From Parelaphostrongylus tenuis (lineage: Eukaryota > Nematoda > Chromadorea > Rhabditida > Metastrongylidae), in assembly GCA_019055375.1 (NCBI GenBank), contig JAHQIW010007163.1:213280-277279 (forward strand): DNA of 64,000 bases, written 5' to 3'. This document shows positions 45,156-56,105 of this stretch, piece after piece (the stretch's first letter is position 1; the number at the start of each line of letters is the position of its first letter). The notes under the pieces were generated by a model. The model was not told the origin of the DNA. It was given only the letters and a program-made list of their open reading frames with translations, and ran no database searches. A program made the position numbers and the translations under genes.

Positions 45156-47229
45156 ATGGAAAATCAACAACAACCGTCTACAACATCACTTTGCCGAAAC
45201 GGATGCGGATTCTTTGGATCGCAGGTAGTTTTTCGTTTTCAGTTCTTACCTTTGACTAGTGGGGGGTTCTAGTAAGATAGGATCGATTTTGGATGACTGC
45301 TAGGTAAGCAGAGAAAAAGGAGAGGAGATGGAAAGGATTAGAAACTGGCTACTCAGGATTATTCTTCATCGTAAATCATGTCTCAAATTTTCAGGCCAAC
45401 GAAGGTCTATGCTCCAAGTGTTTCAAGGATTCTATTAAACGTAATCAGGATACTGCCAGACTGTCTCCTAATGGTGCGTGCTGTTGTTTTTCTTTCTTTT
45501 TCTCTTTGTTTTCTTCTCGTTTCCCTCCTTTATGTAGTCGTGTGCTATGGGAATAGAGTTTTATGACCGTAGTGGCTGGTTTATCGACGAGTTTGTGTCT
45601 CGTATCGATCGGTTGCAGACTCGCTGTCTGGTCTAATGAAGAGAGCGGGGGGCGCGGTGTTTTCGATCTATTGGCGACGAGGGGCGCAATGTGGGTGGGG
45701 ACTTAGGGAAGTCTAGTCTTTATGTGGCGTCGTATACATCGGGGGGCGCTGGCCAAGTGGGCTAGTAATTCTCGGTGCGATGTTGCCCTCACCCCCTAAC
45801 ACTTTGCGGCAATGAGTCAGAGAAAAGCTCCAGCGTCCTCCTTATGATCATGATCGGAAGGAGATCTTCCCATTAGTATTTTACGACATTTAAGAAGAAG
45901 ATGAATTCGAGGAGACGGATTGAATGCTAGAAATACTGGAATCCGCTCAATAAAATGTGAAGACGAATAGTATAAAGAAACTAGTGGAAAAGTACACTCT
46001 TCTGAACTGGACGCATCTATGAGATTCTACGTGTTATTTTTGGCGAATACACTGCTTTGTAAAGCGCTCCTCTAAAAATGATCTGTGGAAAAAAAGTCTT
46101 CCTCCCCCGTATCATGGTTTCTTAAGCAGGTTTTATTTGAGTCTTTTTTTGGGTGTGTTTTCTCCTCCGAAAGTTGCCAGGAACTTGTTTGATTAGATCT
46201 CTTTTCGCTTAGTGGTCGGTGATGGTTGTTCTACGATGCTGAGAACTGCTTTTTTGGGGGTGTATTCCTATGTTTTTCTTTCAGAATTTCTGATTTGTTG
46301 TTCTTTGTTCGTTATCTATAAATACTTGAAGTAAATTGGAAGAGGTATTTGGATGATCGATTAATTTTCTAGTTCCTATGCCTATGACTGCTTCATCATC
46401 TACTCTAATCTCCGACTGCCCAATGACTGAACCTCCAGCGCAGACATGTGCACAAGCAGCTCACGCTGCCAGTGACGTTACTGCCAAACTTGAGAGTGCA
46501 GAAGCGATTGCTGCAAGTCAACCAGAAACCAGGTGTGTTTTCGAGGTTACTATAGTACTGAGTTTTGTCAACATTGCATCACTCTGAACAATAAAAGCGT
46601 TCGGTGCTGATCAGCCCACGTGCCGTTTGTTTGACTCCATTAAGCGTCATAAAGGTAACTAAATGCGACTCTGCTCATAAAATGGCTGCTAATGGCATAC
46701 CGTTGTGAATCAAATGAGTACTTTTGTCCATATACCTATCCACATTCATGGTACCTGTTTGCTGCTCCCAGAGAGAAGGCTTGGCGTGGCACTAAGATCG
46801 AATCAGTCATGCCGCACGCGCATTCTAGCAAATATTATCTTCGTTTTTCTTTGATCGAAATTGATTTCTACGTCGTAGTTCATAGGTTTTCTGAACAGTC
46901 AATTTTAGCTGCGTCGTCAACACTGAGTCCGCTTCTGTATCAGTCGATACCGCTGCCACAGTGAAGAAAGCCAATCGTTGTCAAATGTGTAAGAAAAGGG
47001 TTGGACTTACTGGTGAGTGTACTTTATACTGAAGGAACTGTCGACTCCGAAGTTTGAAGTTACTGAGGTTGTTTTTTTAGGTTTTACATGCCGTTGTGGA
47101 GGACTCTATTGTGGCGAGCATCGTTACGACCAAGCGCACAACTGTTCGTTCGACTACAAAACGATGGAACGTGAAGAGATTCGCAAGAACAACCCTGTCG
47201 TCGTCTCAGACAAGATTCAACGAATCTAG
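45156..47229 (+). CDS. A20/AN1 zinc-finger protein (ZFAND5/6-like), 5 exons
   Basis: Predicted 186-residue protein from exons 45156-45224, 45395-45473, 46373-46532, 46909-47012 and 47081-47229, all in phase with GT/AG. The N-terminal A20 finger has C13, C17, C29, C32 (spacing 3, 11, 2) in the context [11 protein letters not shown] and [10 protein letters not shown] low-complexity Ala/Ser/Thr linker follows (51-102). The C-terminal AN1 finger has C127, C130, C141, C143, C148, H151, H157, C159 in [19 protein letters not shown] and [13 protein letters not shown]. The tail [15 protein letters not shown] is typical of the family. A20 fingers of this family bind ubiquitin, and members act in the cytosol in stress response and proteasome-linked turnover. 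Length and exon layout match metazoan ZFAND5/6 proteins. No damage is seen. Confidence 0.97.
45735..45830 (+). repeat. tRNA-like SINE head in A20/AN1 intron 2
   Basis: GGGCGCTGGCCAAGTGGGCT resembles a class II tRNA box A. The expected box B is not clear. It lies within intron 2 (45474-46372). Low-certainty retroposon head. Confidence 0.3.
46585..46815 (-). repeat. Ancient SINE family A copy in A20/AN1 intron 3
   Basis: Blocks in the family order are still visible: AAAGCGTTCGGTGCTGATCA (3' end), AAAGGTAACTAAATGCGACT, AAATGGCTGCTAATGGC, CATGGTACCTG and CTTGGCGTGGCAC..AAGATCGAA near the box B region. Divergence is far greater than in other copies. Confidence 0.6.
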
Positions 47230-50200
47230 ACCACACAGCTTATAAAACCCTGTGAACAAATTTTTTCGCTACATCGTTATTCAAGAAAAACGTTTTCAAC
47301 CGTCATTTTTGTGTGTCTTCTTTACAATTGCGATCGGATCTGTTCAACTGGTCTAATCGCCGCATTCAGTCTCAGTCATCATACCCGATTCTCTTTGATG
47401 AAGATTTGATGTATGCCCCATAGAGAATGTACGGTCGGGTCATTCTCACTGAAAGTTCCATTGTGATCACCCAGATTGCGGAAATGCCACCTGTCCGGCC
47501 GTTGAAGTTCTCGCATGGGGATGACTATAAGTTCTTAGCCTCTGTGATCCGAATGGTCTTTGTTAATGCTTGATAGGTCGTTTTCGTTTTTTCATTCTTG
47601 TTTGGTATGTGTCTAAACATTGCGATTGCTGTCAGAAGTTTATTTCCGCGATATCTTCCTCCTCCGTCAAGTAGTCAGGACGCGCGCCCTGCTGCGCGAA
47701 TGGCGCCGCCCACAATTGCCTTGTGTACTGATATACTGATTTGTTTTCTGGTTGGTTTAGTTGTGTGTTTGAAACGGAATCTTCCGCGTTCTTTATTTGA
47801 TACGAGAGTGGTGGTGGTTGCTACTTTTCGTCATGTTGGTCAAGCACTAAGCATACGTATTGCACTGTATCGATGTTGCCCCTCGACCGCATTGGGTTTC
47901 ATTTTCGGTATAAACATCGCGCCTCATGTGCATCCACGTCCGCCTCAGCATTCTGTCATTATCACATACCTAGGTATATCTATTTGTTTTCGAGAAGGCT
48001 GTAAATAGTATGTAATGAATCGTGAAAAGCAATTGAAATAAACGGCTGTGTGGATATAGGACATGGCTATTGACGCTTTTCAAATTAGATATAGTTTGCA
48101 AGAATGTTCAAGGTTTTTCGTAGGTTAGTACGTTAGTGACTCAATTATGTATCGGCTGTATCGACAGCTTTATCAGAGCCTCACGATCCATACCGAATCC
48201 TGCTCTGTAGCAGGAATGGGAATACATTATGGTGATAGCACGTGATGTTGTGATATCATCATTTTTTGCATTTGATGGATGACGGCTGGCAGTGAATGTT
48301 TCGATATCTTTCCAATCGATTTTTTCATTGAAACTCGCTATAACTATTCAATGTAGTCTTTGAGTCTTTTTTTTCACTTTACTATAAAGAAAAGAAATAG
48401 TGGAGATCTGTTACAACGTTGCCTTTGCTTCAGGATGGTAGAACAGTTGAGTCACGATGGGTTGTATTAGATTTACTGATTCTACCTGATTATGTGTCAT
48501 GTTTTTGCCTACATTTACCCCAACGTTGTGAAATTATAGTCGTGGAGAGTTGGAAGACGAGAACGTCTACACTCACAAGAGTCGAAGTCGGAGAAGAATC
48601 GGAGATGATGATGTACATGAAATGGGTTGAATATTGCAGAACTAATAGCGATATACTCGAGCAAGTGATTCTTTGACACGGAGACAGCTGTGTGTTAGAA
48701 ATTAACCTGATATTAGAAACCATCCATTTTTATTTGATATCGAGCCACTACACAGTTTCATATATTCGATGGTTGGGTTGCTTTAGGACTTTGCAGATAC
48801 TTGATCAAGGTGCGATGTTATGAGCAAAGAAAGAGAAAAGTTGATCATCATACGGATGAACGTAATTGATGAGGTAGACGATATTAAACTAGTTATGGGC
48901 GGATTATAAGCACTAGTTGGCTTGAGTGGCGATTATGTGAGGGACGAAGACTAGTTGAGTCAGATAAAGGCTTATCTGCGAGGTCTTCAATCTTATGTGA
49001 CCTTTCTTACCAGTTTTTCAATACATCTAGCGTTTCTGCTCGTTATTATGCAAGGAAAAACTGGTCGAAAAGCACTTACAAAGGCTAGAGTTTCGAGGGA
49101 GTTGAAGAGCAGTAGGGTGCTTTTTTTCAAACAGTGGCCGTCGCTATCAGCTCTATGCCCTTTTCTCATGAAAAGCACGTGTTTTAGAAAGTCATAAACG
49201 ACAATCCCATAATGATTTCTGCACGTTCATCCGTCCGCTCGATTGACTGATTCGTTCCGTGTGCAATCATGCGGTTTATCAGTGATGGGTGATGGGTGGG
49301 GGGCAAGCAAAACAGGCCCCCATCTTCTAGACTGTTCAGGGGCATTGACGGAACAGTGTTTCGTCGTTGTTTCTTTTGATATGACTCAAGTTTCTGGATA
49401 AAACAGAGCAATAGGAGAGCAAATGTGTAGCAAATCTGACGGCTTGGGCAGCGGAGGAAATTTTTTTCTATAGGGCAGGGAAAAAAAACGTTACAGAGGA
49501 CCTGTTCACTATAGGCGATACATTTGTTCCTGCTTTATTGTTCAAACCAAGTGGATTCTCACTGATGTCATCGGTCTGGAATCAGCCGGTGCCCTTACAG
49601 CATCAAATGACTACTGACCGATGATGGATAGTCGCGTAAGTCGACAGCGAGACCCTATCTATCAATACCAAAGACTTCCTCCTTCTTCTTTCTTGCGTAT
49701 CTCGATTTTGATGTGTACTTTATTGATAGGGCTCTGAAGGTCTGTACTTCTTTGAGCTTTTTCTCCTCAGCGTTAAATCTGATCAATGAGGTGTCATTTG
49801 TTTCCAGAGGAACTTGAGGTCCGACTATAGTAGGCTGGGCGAGCTATAGTTGAATATAGCATCTTTAAATGGATTTAAATGGTTTGAGTGATTTTTAGCG
49901 AAGTTGTAAGAAGTGATGTGAGGCGGTAAAATTGATTGCCCAAAGTATTAGTCTTTTAAGAAGTTTTTTTTATTAAGTTGAGTTCTGCTGCATTTCTCAA
50001 GACCGGCTATCTATTACCGTCGACATTGATTGATATTATTCACTACTTTTTCATGAGTAGGCACGAAAATGTTAACAATGTGTATCTAGTATGACACTAG
50101 CTGAAATTTCGGCGGTTCCGCTTTCTTCAGAGCTGTTTTGTTGTTCTAAGGTCCTCTAGTTGCTATTGAAGGCTAGCTCTCAGTGAGTATTATAATGGGT

Positions 50201-51140
50201 GAGAGAGTTCTGTTGTGTGAAATCTTGAGATTGAGATTTTCCAGCTTGTTTTTTTGTGGAAACAAAAATCATGGGCATGGAATGCCTGCGAAACTGGTAA
50301 ATACTCATTGAATATTATCAAATAAATACTTAAATTAAATACTTGCTTGTATCTAGTCGATTGTTTAAGGGGATGTGATAAAACGAAAAGGGCAGGTACC
50401 TCATTAGCCAGCCATCTCCGGGTGACCTTTACAACGGGCAAGTATGTGATAGAACGTTTCTACGAACAACTGTGTGTCAAATTTGAAAAAATGTCTTGAC
50501 TTTGAAGTGATGTTGAAGAGGCTTACGAGCTTTGCATACGCATACTTTTTACGATTTTCTTAAGGAAATACCGTAATTTATAGACGACTTCGATCTCTGT
50601 TGTCCTCGAGTGACATGTGCTCGAAAGTCGACGTGATTTTCACGATACCCTCAGAGTCCAGAAATATAAACAGCATGAAGTAGTGTGGTACTGGAAAGGA
50701 GTTAATGGCAATCTTTACTAATACCAAGTTCCTTTTGGGCTCGTCAGAGGTACTATAGAGGTGCGATTTTTCGTGAAGATACCTTATGACAGAGAGGAGC
50801 CCACTTGAAACTGCCGCTTTTCCATCGGACTCAATTACCACTAATCATTATCAACTGCTTGAAGAGATAATTATGATTGAAACCTGTCTATCCATAATTG
50901 TGGTGTGATGAGAATATAATTTGAATTCCAGCATTATATAGTATGTGATATTTTGTGTTTTTATGGTAATGGTTTCAATATGAGATAACGTCAACGTTTA
51001 CCAGCTGCTGAAATAATTTCCCTCAACTGCTGTTCGTCTCCCCTAGAGGCTGTTCTCTCGTGTCAATCACTCTCTCAGTACGGATAGTGAGTGGAATTGT
51101 ATAAAGGGATACGGATGAGGTGTCAATTATCAAATAACTT
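47230..51140. other. Intergenic, nothing firm
   Basis: About 3.9 kb with no supported gene. The 136-codon frame at 47598-48008 has no start context, domain or neighbouring exons. TGAAATAAAC near 48038 is a possible polyadenylation signal of unknown ownership. A (G)n-rich patch with a hairpin-like AACAGTGTTTCGTCG lies near 49350. Confidence 0.35.
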
Positions 51141-51239
51141 TGATGATTCATCCATGGAATCGACTGTTTTCAAAACCTCGCAATGTACATTAAATTTAAT
51201 TTTTAAGAATGTTTGAGGCTTTGCGAGGTTGGTACGGCA

Positions 51240-51288
51240 GGGCCATACACCGGTGTTTCGGAGGCCTCGCCCTCCTAGTCAGTGACCC
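51240..51288 (-). ncRNA. Hammerhead ribozyme-like, array unit 1 (G8 lost)
   Basis: It is nearly identical to unit 2 but the core reads CUGACUA, so the essential G8 is U. Stem I GGGUCA/UGGCCC, stem II GGAGG/CCUCC with loop GCGAGG, GAAAC and the GUA triplet are unchanged. Expected to be inactive. Confidence 0.7.
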
Positions 51289-51509
51289 ACACCCCACATC
51301 AAGCCCTTCATTGTAGCAAGGAGGGAGGCGTATGTGCTGACGGGCACAGTGTACAATGACAGTGTGCCATCACCACTTCTCATTCGATGGATCTCGGCTA
51401 GTAGAACAAAATTGATCCATGGCATCGACTGTTTTCAAAACCTCGCAATAAACATCCAAAATAATTTCAGAAAAAGAATGCTCAAAGCCTAAGCGTGGTT
51501 GGTATGCCG

Positions 51510-51558
51510 GGGCCATACACCGGTGTTTCGGAGGCCTCGCCCTCCTCGTCAGTGACCC
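51510..51558 (-). ncRNA. Hammerhead ribozyme, array unit 2, full consensus core
   Basis: Minus strand, 49 nt. Stem I is GGGUCA (complement of 51553-51558) with UGGCCC (complement of 51510-51515), six pairs including a U-G. The core CUGACGA is exact. Stem II is GGAGG/CCUCC with loop GCGAGG, followed by GAAAC. Stem III is ACA/UGU closed by CCGG. The cleavage triplet is GUA, with the cut predicted between 51516 and 51515. Every invariant hammerhead position is present, in minimal type I form. Activity is inferred. Confidence 0.82.
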
Positions 51559-51770
51559 ACACCCCACATCAAGCCCTTCATTGTAGCAAGGAGGGAGGTT
51601 TATGTGGTGACGGCACAGTGTACAATGACAATGTGCCATCACCACTTCTCAATCGATAGATCTCGGCTGATAGAACCAAAGCGATCCATGGCATCGACTG
51701 TTTTCGAAACCTCGCAATAAACATTCATTCTAATTTTTGAGAATATTCGAAGCCTTAGCCTTGTACTCCA

Positions 51771-51819
51771 GGGTCATACACCGGTGTTTTGGAGGTCTCG
51801 CCCTCCTTGTCAGTGACCT
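51771..51819 (-). ncRNA. Hammerhead ribozyme-like, array unit 3 (decayed)
   Basis: Same layout as unit 2, but the core reads CUGACAA (G8 to A) and GAAA reads AAAA (G12 to A). Both are catalytic positions, so it should not cleave. Stem II remains GGAGG/CCUCC. Confidence 0.65.
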
Positions 51820-51981
51820 ACGCCCACATTTTTTGAATTCAATCGATGCCATGGATTAATTTTGTTCTACCAACCGAGATCCATCGACTGAGAAGTTGTG
51901 ATGACACAGTGCCATAGTACACTGTGCCGTCATCACATCCGCCTCCCTCCTTGCTGTATTGCAGGGCTTAATGTGAGGCGT

Positions 51982-52030
51982 GGGTCACTGACTAGGAGCG
52001 CGAGACTTCCGAAACACCGGTGTATGGCCC
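51982..52030 (+). ncRNA. Hammerhead ribozyme-like, inverted unit 4 (G8 lost)
   Basis: Plus strand: GGGUCA (51982-51987), CUGACUA (G8 to U), stem II GGAG(C)/(A)CUUCC weakened, GAAAC, ACC-GGUGUA and UGGCCC (52025-52030). Confidence 0.65.
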
Positions 52031-52373
52031 TGGCGTACCAGCCTCAGGTAAGGCTTCAAACATTCTTAAAAATTGGATCTTAGCGTCAATATTAAAGTTG
52101 GGTTCAGTGTGGGGCTCTGATCAAATTTGCGATACTGTCGTAACGTATGTAAACCATTGACATGGCAACCTTGAAAAGGCTTCAAACATTCTCACAGAAG
52201 ACTATAATGAATGTTTATAGCGGAGTTTAGAAACAGTCGATGAGATATATGTCTACATAATCACTACCACCCGTGATCCACCGACTGAAAATAATGGTGG
52301 TAACACAATATCACGTGCTATCACCAAGATGTCTCCCAATCCTTGTTATAAGGTATGGTTTAGTGGGGTGCGG

Positions 52374-52420
52374 GTGGCTCTGGGTAAACGGGCAATATCG
52401 CCGGACCGTACGCAAGCCAC
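52374..52420 (+). ncRNA. Hammerhead-derived motif, inverted unit 5 (strongly diverged)
   Basis: Stem I is GUGGCU (52374-52379) with AGCCAC (52415-52420), a perfect six-pair helix different in sequence from units 1-4. The core is CUGGGUA, with a short GGC/GCC stem, GGAC in place of GAAAC, and CGUACG near stem III. Catalysis is not expected. Confidence 0.45.
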
Positions 52421-52835
52421 TGACGTACCAACCTTGTTTAGGCTTGCAACATTCTCACAGACTGATTTCTATGACATTCGCAGGACTCGTGTTTAGTGAT
52501 GATTGATTACTAAATCAATACCGATTGCAATACTATACCCAACCACAATATGACTGGTTGGTCGTCAAAGAATCAAAGTAACAGGTGTGGAACTCGTATA
52601 GAAATGAACACTCATAGGACGTCATATATGTTTTCCGTCTATCATGGCTATTACTGAACAGTAATTTAGTACTAATTTTGTCAGTACAATGTAATTGCGT
52701 CATTTCTTCCCAGTGAAAACTACATTACATTGAATTGAAGCTCTCGATTGGACTTTATGTGAACAGTGAACAGTGAAAATTCATAAACGCCGCAAATGAT
52801 TACTAGAGAATTTATTTGGTATTGACTCAAGATAG

Positions 52836-52860
52836 TGCAGTGGTGGTCAGATGTGCCCTG
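52836..52860 (+). repeat. SINE family A head cut by mariner
   Basis: GATAGTGCAGTGGTGGTCAGATG followed by TGCCCTGC matches the family A head (box A and just beyond). It breaks off where the mariner element begins, so the mariner entered an existing SINE or the rest was lost. Confidence 0.5.
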
Positions 52861-52867
52861 CAATTTA

Positions 52868-53412
52868 TTAGGTTGGAAAGGAAGTTCTGAGGCACTTGTA
52901 AAAAACTGAAAATTTTTGCATGAATTTCAGGTAAAAACAATAATCACTGTTCCTCAAAATGAAGGCCATCCTCTTCGGGACTTTTTGCCAACGGTCCGTT
53001 AAGTTTCGATCTGGTCGAAATTCCATTTCTTCGACTCCAAATCAAAAAACTCTTGACATGCTTCTTTAATTTTTTCAAATGATTGAAACGGAGACCCTTC
53101 AAAAAATGTTCAATTGATGGGGAACAGGCCAAAGTTGGATGGAGCGCAATCTGGGCTATAGGCGAATGCGGCAGAACTTTGATACCGTCTATCATCAAAC
53201 CTGTCTTTGGTCTTTTTGGCAGTGTGCGCTCTGGCATTGTCTTGTCGCAATAAAACACGAACTTCGATTGTATCGTTGGACATGGTGGAGGCTTGTAACA
53301 TAGTGAAAGACGATTAATACTTAGACCTTCATGAGGAAATCCCACATAAGAAACTGTAGTAATCCCATGATATGCATGATAGTTATGCTTATCAAAGTGC
53401 CTCAGAACTTTA
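52868..53412 (-). mobile_element. Mariner deletion derivative
   Basis: The left tip TTAGGTTGGAAAGGAAGTTC with CTGAGGCACTTG has its inverted partner at the right, CAAAGTGCCTCAGAACTTT (53394-53412). About 545 bp long. The minus strand encodes only the C-terminal transposase part: VLLRQDNARAHTAKKTKDRF holds the second catalytic Asp, and downstream blocks are in shifted frames (FEGSPFQSF region, then ESKKWNFDQIET). The helix-turn-helix region and first Asp block are missing. It cannot encode an active enzyme. Confidence 0.85.
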
Positions 53413-55845
53413 TAACTGTACTATATCACACCTGCTCAATCGCTGGTTTAACCCCTCAGCTCGAGCTCATTGATTTCCACCTATCCAGCAATGGCGAATT
53501 GGTTTTTTGTACGATAAATTGGAAGCACTGAATTGTCTGAAATGAGCCGCAGCTGTGCATTACCATTGACTCCTTCCTACTGAATCACTCACTGATACAC
53601 GACAATGAGTGTGAATGGATTACTGCTGATGTGATCATCAAATATATAAACAACATTGATTATGAGCATTGCCCTATGATGAGTTTCAAATAATCGTATC
53701 ATTTTCGCCTCGAATTTACTGAATCAAACCTTATTATCGTGCTGAAAAGATGTGTTATGGAATACAGAAAAGGGCACACCTTTTAATACAAGCATTCAAG
53801 GCTTTAGGCTAGGTCACTTTTGTCGTATGACTTCGTGCTCCTAGTCTGGGCACTGAGATCTCCAGTGCAGTGCATTCTGAGCAACAGTCTGTCCTGACGC
53901 CTTTTCTTGAAAAACGAGGAGTTTGCTTGTTTATCCCTATGGACCTATCTCTGGTGGTCTACCCAGCTGGAGTGGATGTGGAGCCGATCCATTGTTAATC
54001 TTGTTAGACGGTGCGTCATTTGTTAATCAGGAGTAGTCTGTCTCGTACATGTAAACACTCCAAAGTGGACCAAAGTGTTGAAGGGGAAGGGGCCGCATTG
54101 TCTGCACTGGCATCATTTCTCAATACCATTCATCTCCATCGAAATAACAGTGGACGAGACTAGTAATCACCGATTATCACTCAGTGTTTCACTCCTCTTT
54201 CTTTCGCTGGCTCAAGCAGTTCGACTCATCGCCGATCTCACTTTACGATAAAAAGCCACATTCTCATAATCTCACGGGAGGGTCACGATCTCGGTAAATT
54301 GGTTGCTGTCAGGTATTGTATACTGCAAGATCCTTTGCTGACAATTTTGTCACAGTTGAAGTGCGCTGTGATTTTGTGGATAGCCGAAATGGCGATTTGA
54401 ACTCAACCGGTTGTTTGTATAACAGAACTATCCTGCTTTAGCTCAATCTGCCTATTGCTAATATACTTCACAGAAACTATTAAACTGGCTGAGGTCCTGT
54501 TCCACTCGCACTGCAACTGTAACTTCTTATTGCTGTCTTATAATTACCTATATATACACGACGCTCTAACGACTTCAAAACAGGATACGGAGGTCGATTC
54601 ACTGCGCTTCTATATAGATGTGGTCTAATCATCGTGGGATCAATAGACCGAAGTGTTTTGAAGTGCCAAGGAACCATTCATTGCTTGAAGGGAGTTCGCT
54701 CTCGAATGAATACTCTTTTCACGAATGGTCAATTTGTAACTGTTGCTCAGGTGGAATAGCTCTTCGACATCTCAATGACCATTTCAGGAGCAAGAAGTCA
54801 TGTGACAGAAATGACTAGCTCAAAGCTTTATGGTTTTTGAAGTTAGAGCTATGTGTATCTCTTTATTCTATCACAGGATCATGTGGCATCATAGTAAAGT
54901 TCATACAGAGGAATTTTGGGACAAAAATGTAAGGATCATATAGAACTCGGTGATAGAACATTGATGTTGATCAATGCTCTTTGAACAAATAATGTCAGAA
55001 TCACTAGCAATCCATTCAGACTCGTTGCCCTGCAACAAATGTCAAGTATCAGGAGAAAAGTCACGCAAATGTGATGAAATTCACAGAATGTCACCGTCTT
55101 TACGTTGTCCTGCTGAAAAAGTTCCCTACAAACTGAGCCTCCGGTTCAGTTTCATTCAGTTAAAAAAGAATTAAGAGTAACACACTCGGCGTTGATCAAT
55201 TCTCGTACAGACAATGGTTTATCCAAATAAATCCATGTTGCTTTCCCTTTAATCTCCTTAAAACGTTCAATATTAATCCAAGGTGAATAAATATTAATGC
55301 ACTATAGAGTATCACCGGTGTGGCGGATTCCTAATCACACCATTTCTTATTTTCAATGGTTTTCCGAGAAGTGCATCGCCATTTTTTTTACAATTTTCAA
55401 TGCAAAATAATAGTGCAGTGGGACTTCCCAGGATATACTATCGATTAACCTCGGCGTTGATAGAGTAATTGCGTAATTTTCTTATTTAGTGCAACTATCT
55501 AATGACACTAGCTGATTAACTCAGAAGGGGACTCCTTGCTCTTTACTTTCACACTTTATGCCCTTTTTTTCCATTTTCATGGGCTAACATATTATCTTTT
55601 TGAGCCTAGGTAACATAGGATAGTAATTTGACAACGGCGGGAAACAACGTCTTGTTGAAAATTGCTGTTAGAAGTAGGCGTTATGTTCTGTTTTTCTAAT
55701 TTAACATACATAATGGTATACTAGTATAACAGTTTGCTACGGAGTTAAAATTATCTTGATCATATGTTTTAGTTCTATCTGTTAAGTTAGTACATAGAAA
55801 ATGAAAAGGGAAAATCGAGTAAAATTCTGACGCTAAATAATAATC
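53413..55845. other. Intergenic, with small SINE fragments
   Basis: No supported gene. A tRNA-like stretch on the minus strand at about 54415-54480 (box B-like GAGTTCAAATCGCC) resembles the family D head at 55855. A 3' scrap of family A (CACTCGGCGTTGATCAATTC) lies at about 55183-55203. Confidence 0.35.
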
Positions 55846-55851
55846 CCTACT

Positions 55852-56105
55852 TATTGGAAGCGGCTAGCGTAGTGGATAGAGTTCTTTGAATGTACACATG
55901 ATTTTGGTTCAGTCGTGGCGTTTAGAGCATATGAGTCCCTGTGTGACAGGTAATATCAGCACTGTTGTCTGAGATCTTGAAAGCACTGATTTGGTATATC
56001 GTTTTGGCCTTTCCACATTTCCAAATAAGCCGAATACGTATCTAATCACATTTATGGTGGTTATTGAAGTTGAATATATGAGGAATTCCCAAAGGGATTG
56101 ACCAG
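55852..56105 (+). repeat. SINE family D (tRNA-like head)
   Basis: Head: GCGGCTAGCGTAGTGGATAG as box A and TTTTGGTTCAGTCGTGG as box B. A body of about 180 bp runs to GGGATTGACCAGCCTCC, a 3' end resembling the GGGATTGATCAACGCC end of family A. Only one clear copy in the window. Confidence 0.5.

Larger units (their letters stand above)
51144..52465. mobile_element. Retrozyme-like tandem array of hammerhead units
   Basis: Three direct units of about 265-269 bp start near 51144, 51414 and 51683 (each opening near GATCCATGGCATCGACTG). The third is cut short and followed by two inverted units (51842-52080 and a diverged one to about 52465). Each unit carries a hammerhead-like motif reading out of the same relative strand, at 51240-51288 (-), 51510-51558 (-), 51771-51819 (-), 51982-52030 (+) and 52374-52420 (+). 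Units share CTCGCAATAAACAT, CCCACACCCCACATCAAGCC and CACAGTGTACAATGACA. There is no ORF. Tandem monomers of this size with one type I hammerhead each are the signature of animal retrozymes. Mobility is inferred. Confidence 0.75.

Noticed and set aside
47598..48008. 136-codon plus-strand ORF.
   Set aside because: No domain, odd composition, no splice sites or supporting neighbours. It reads through a T-rich, patchy region after the A20/AN1 gene.
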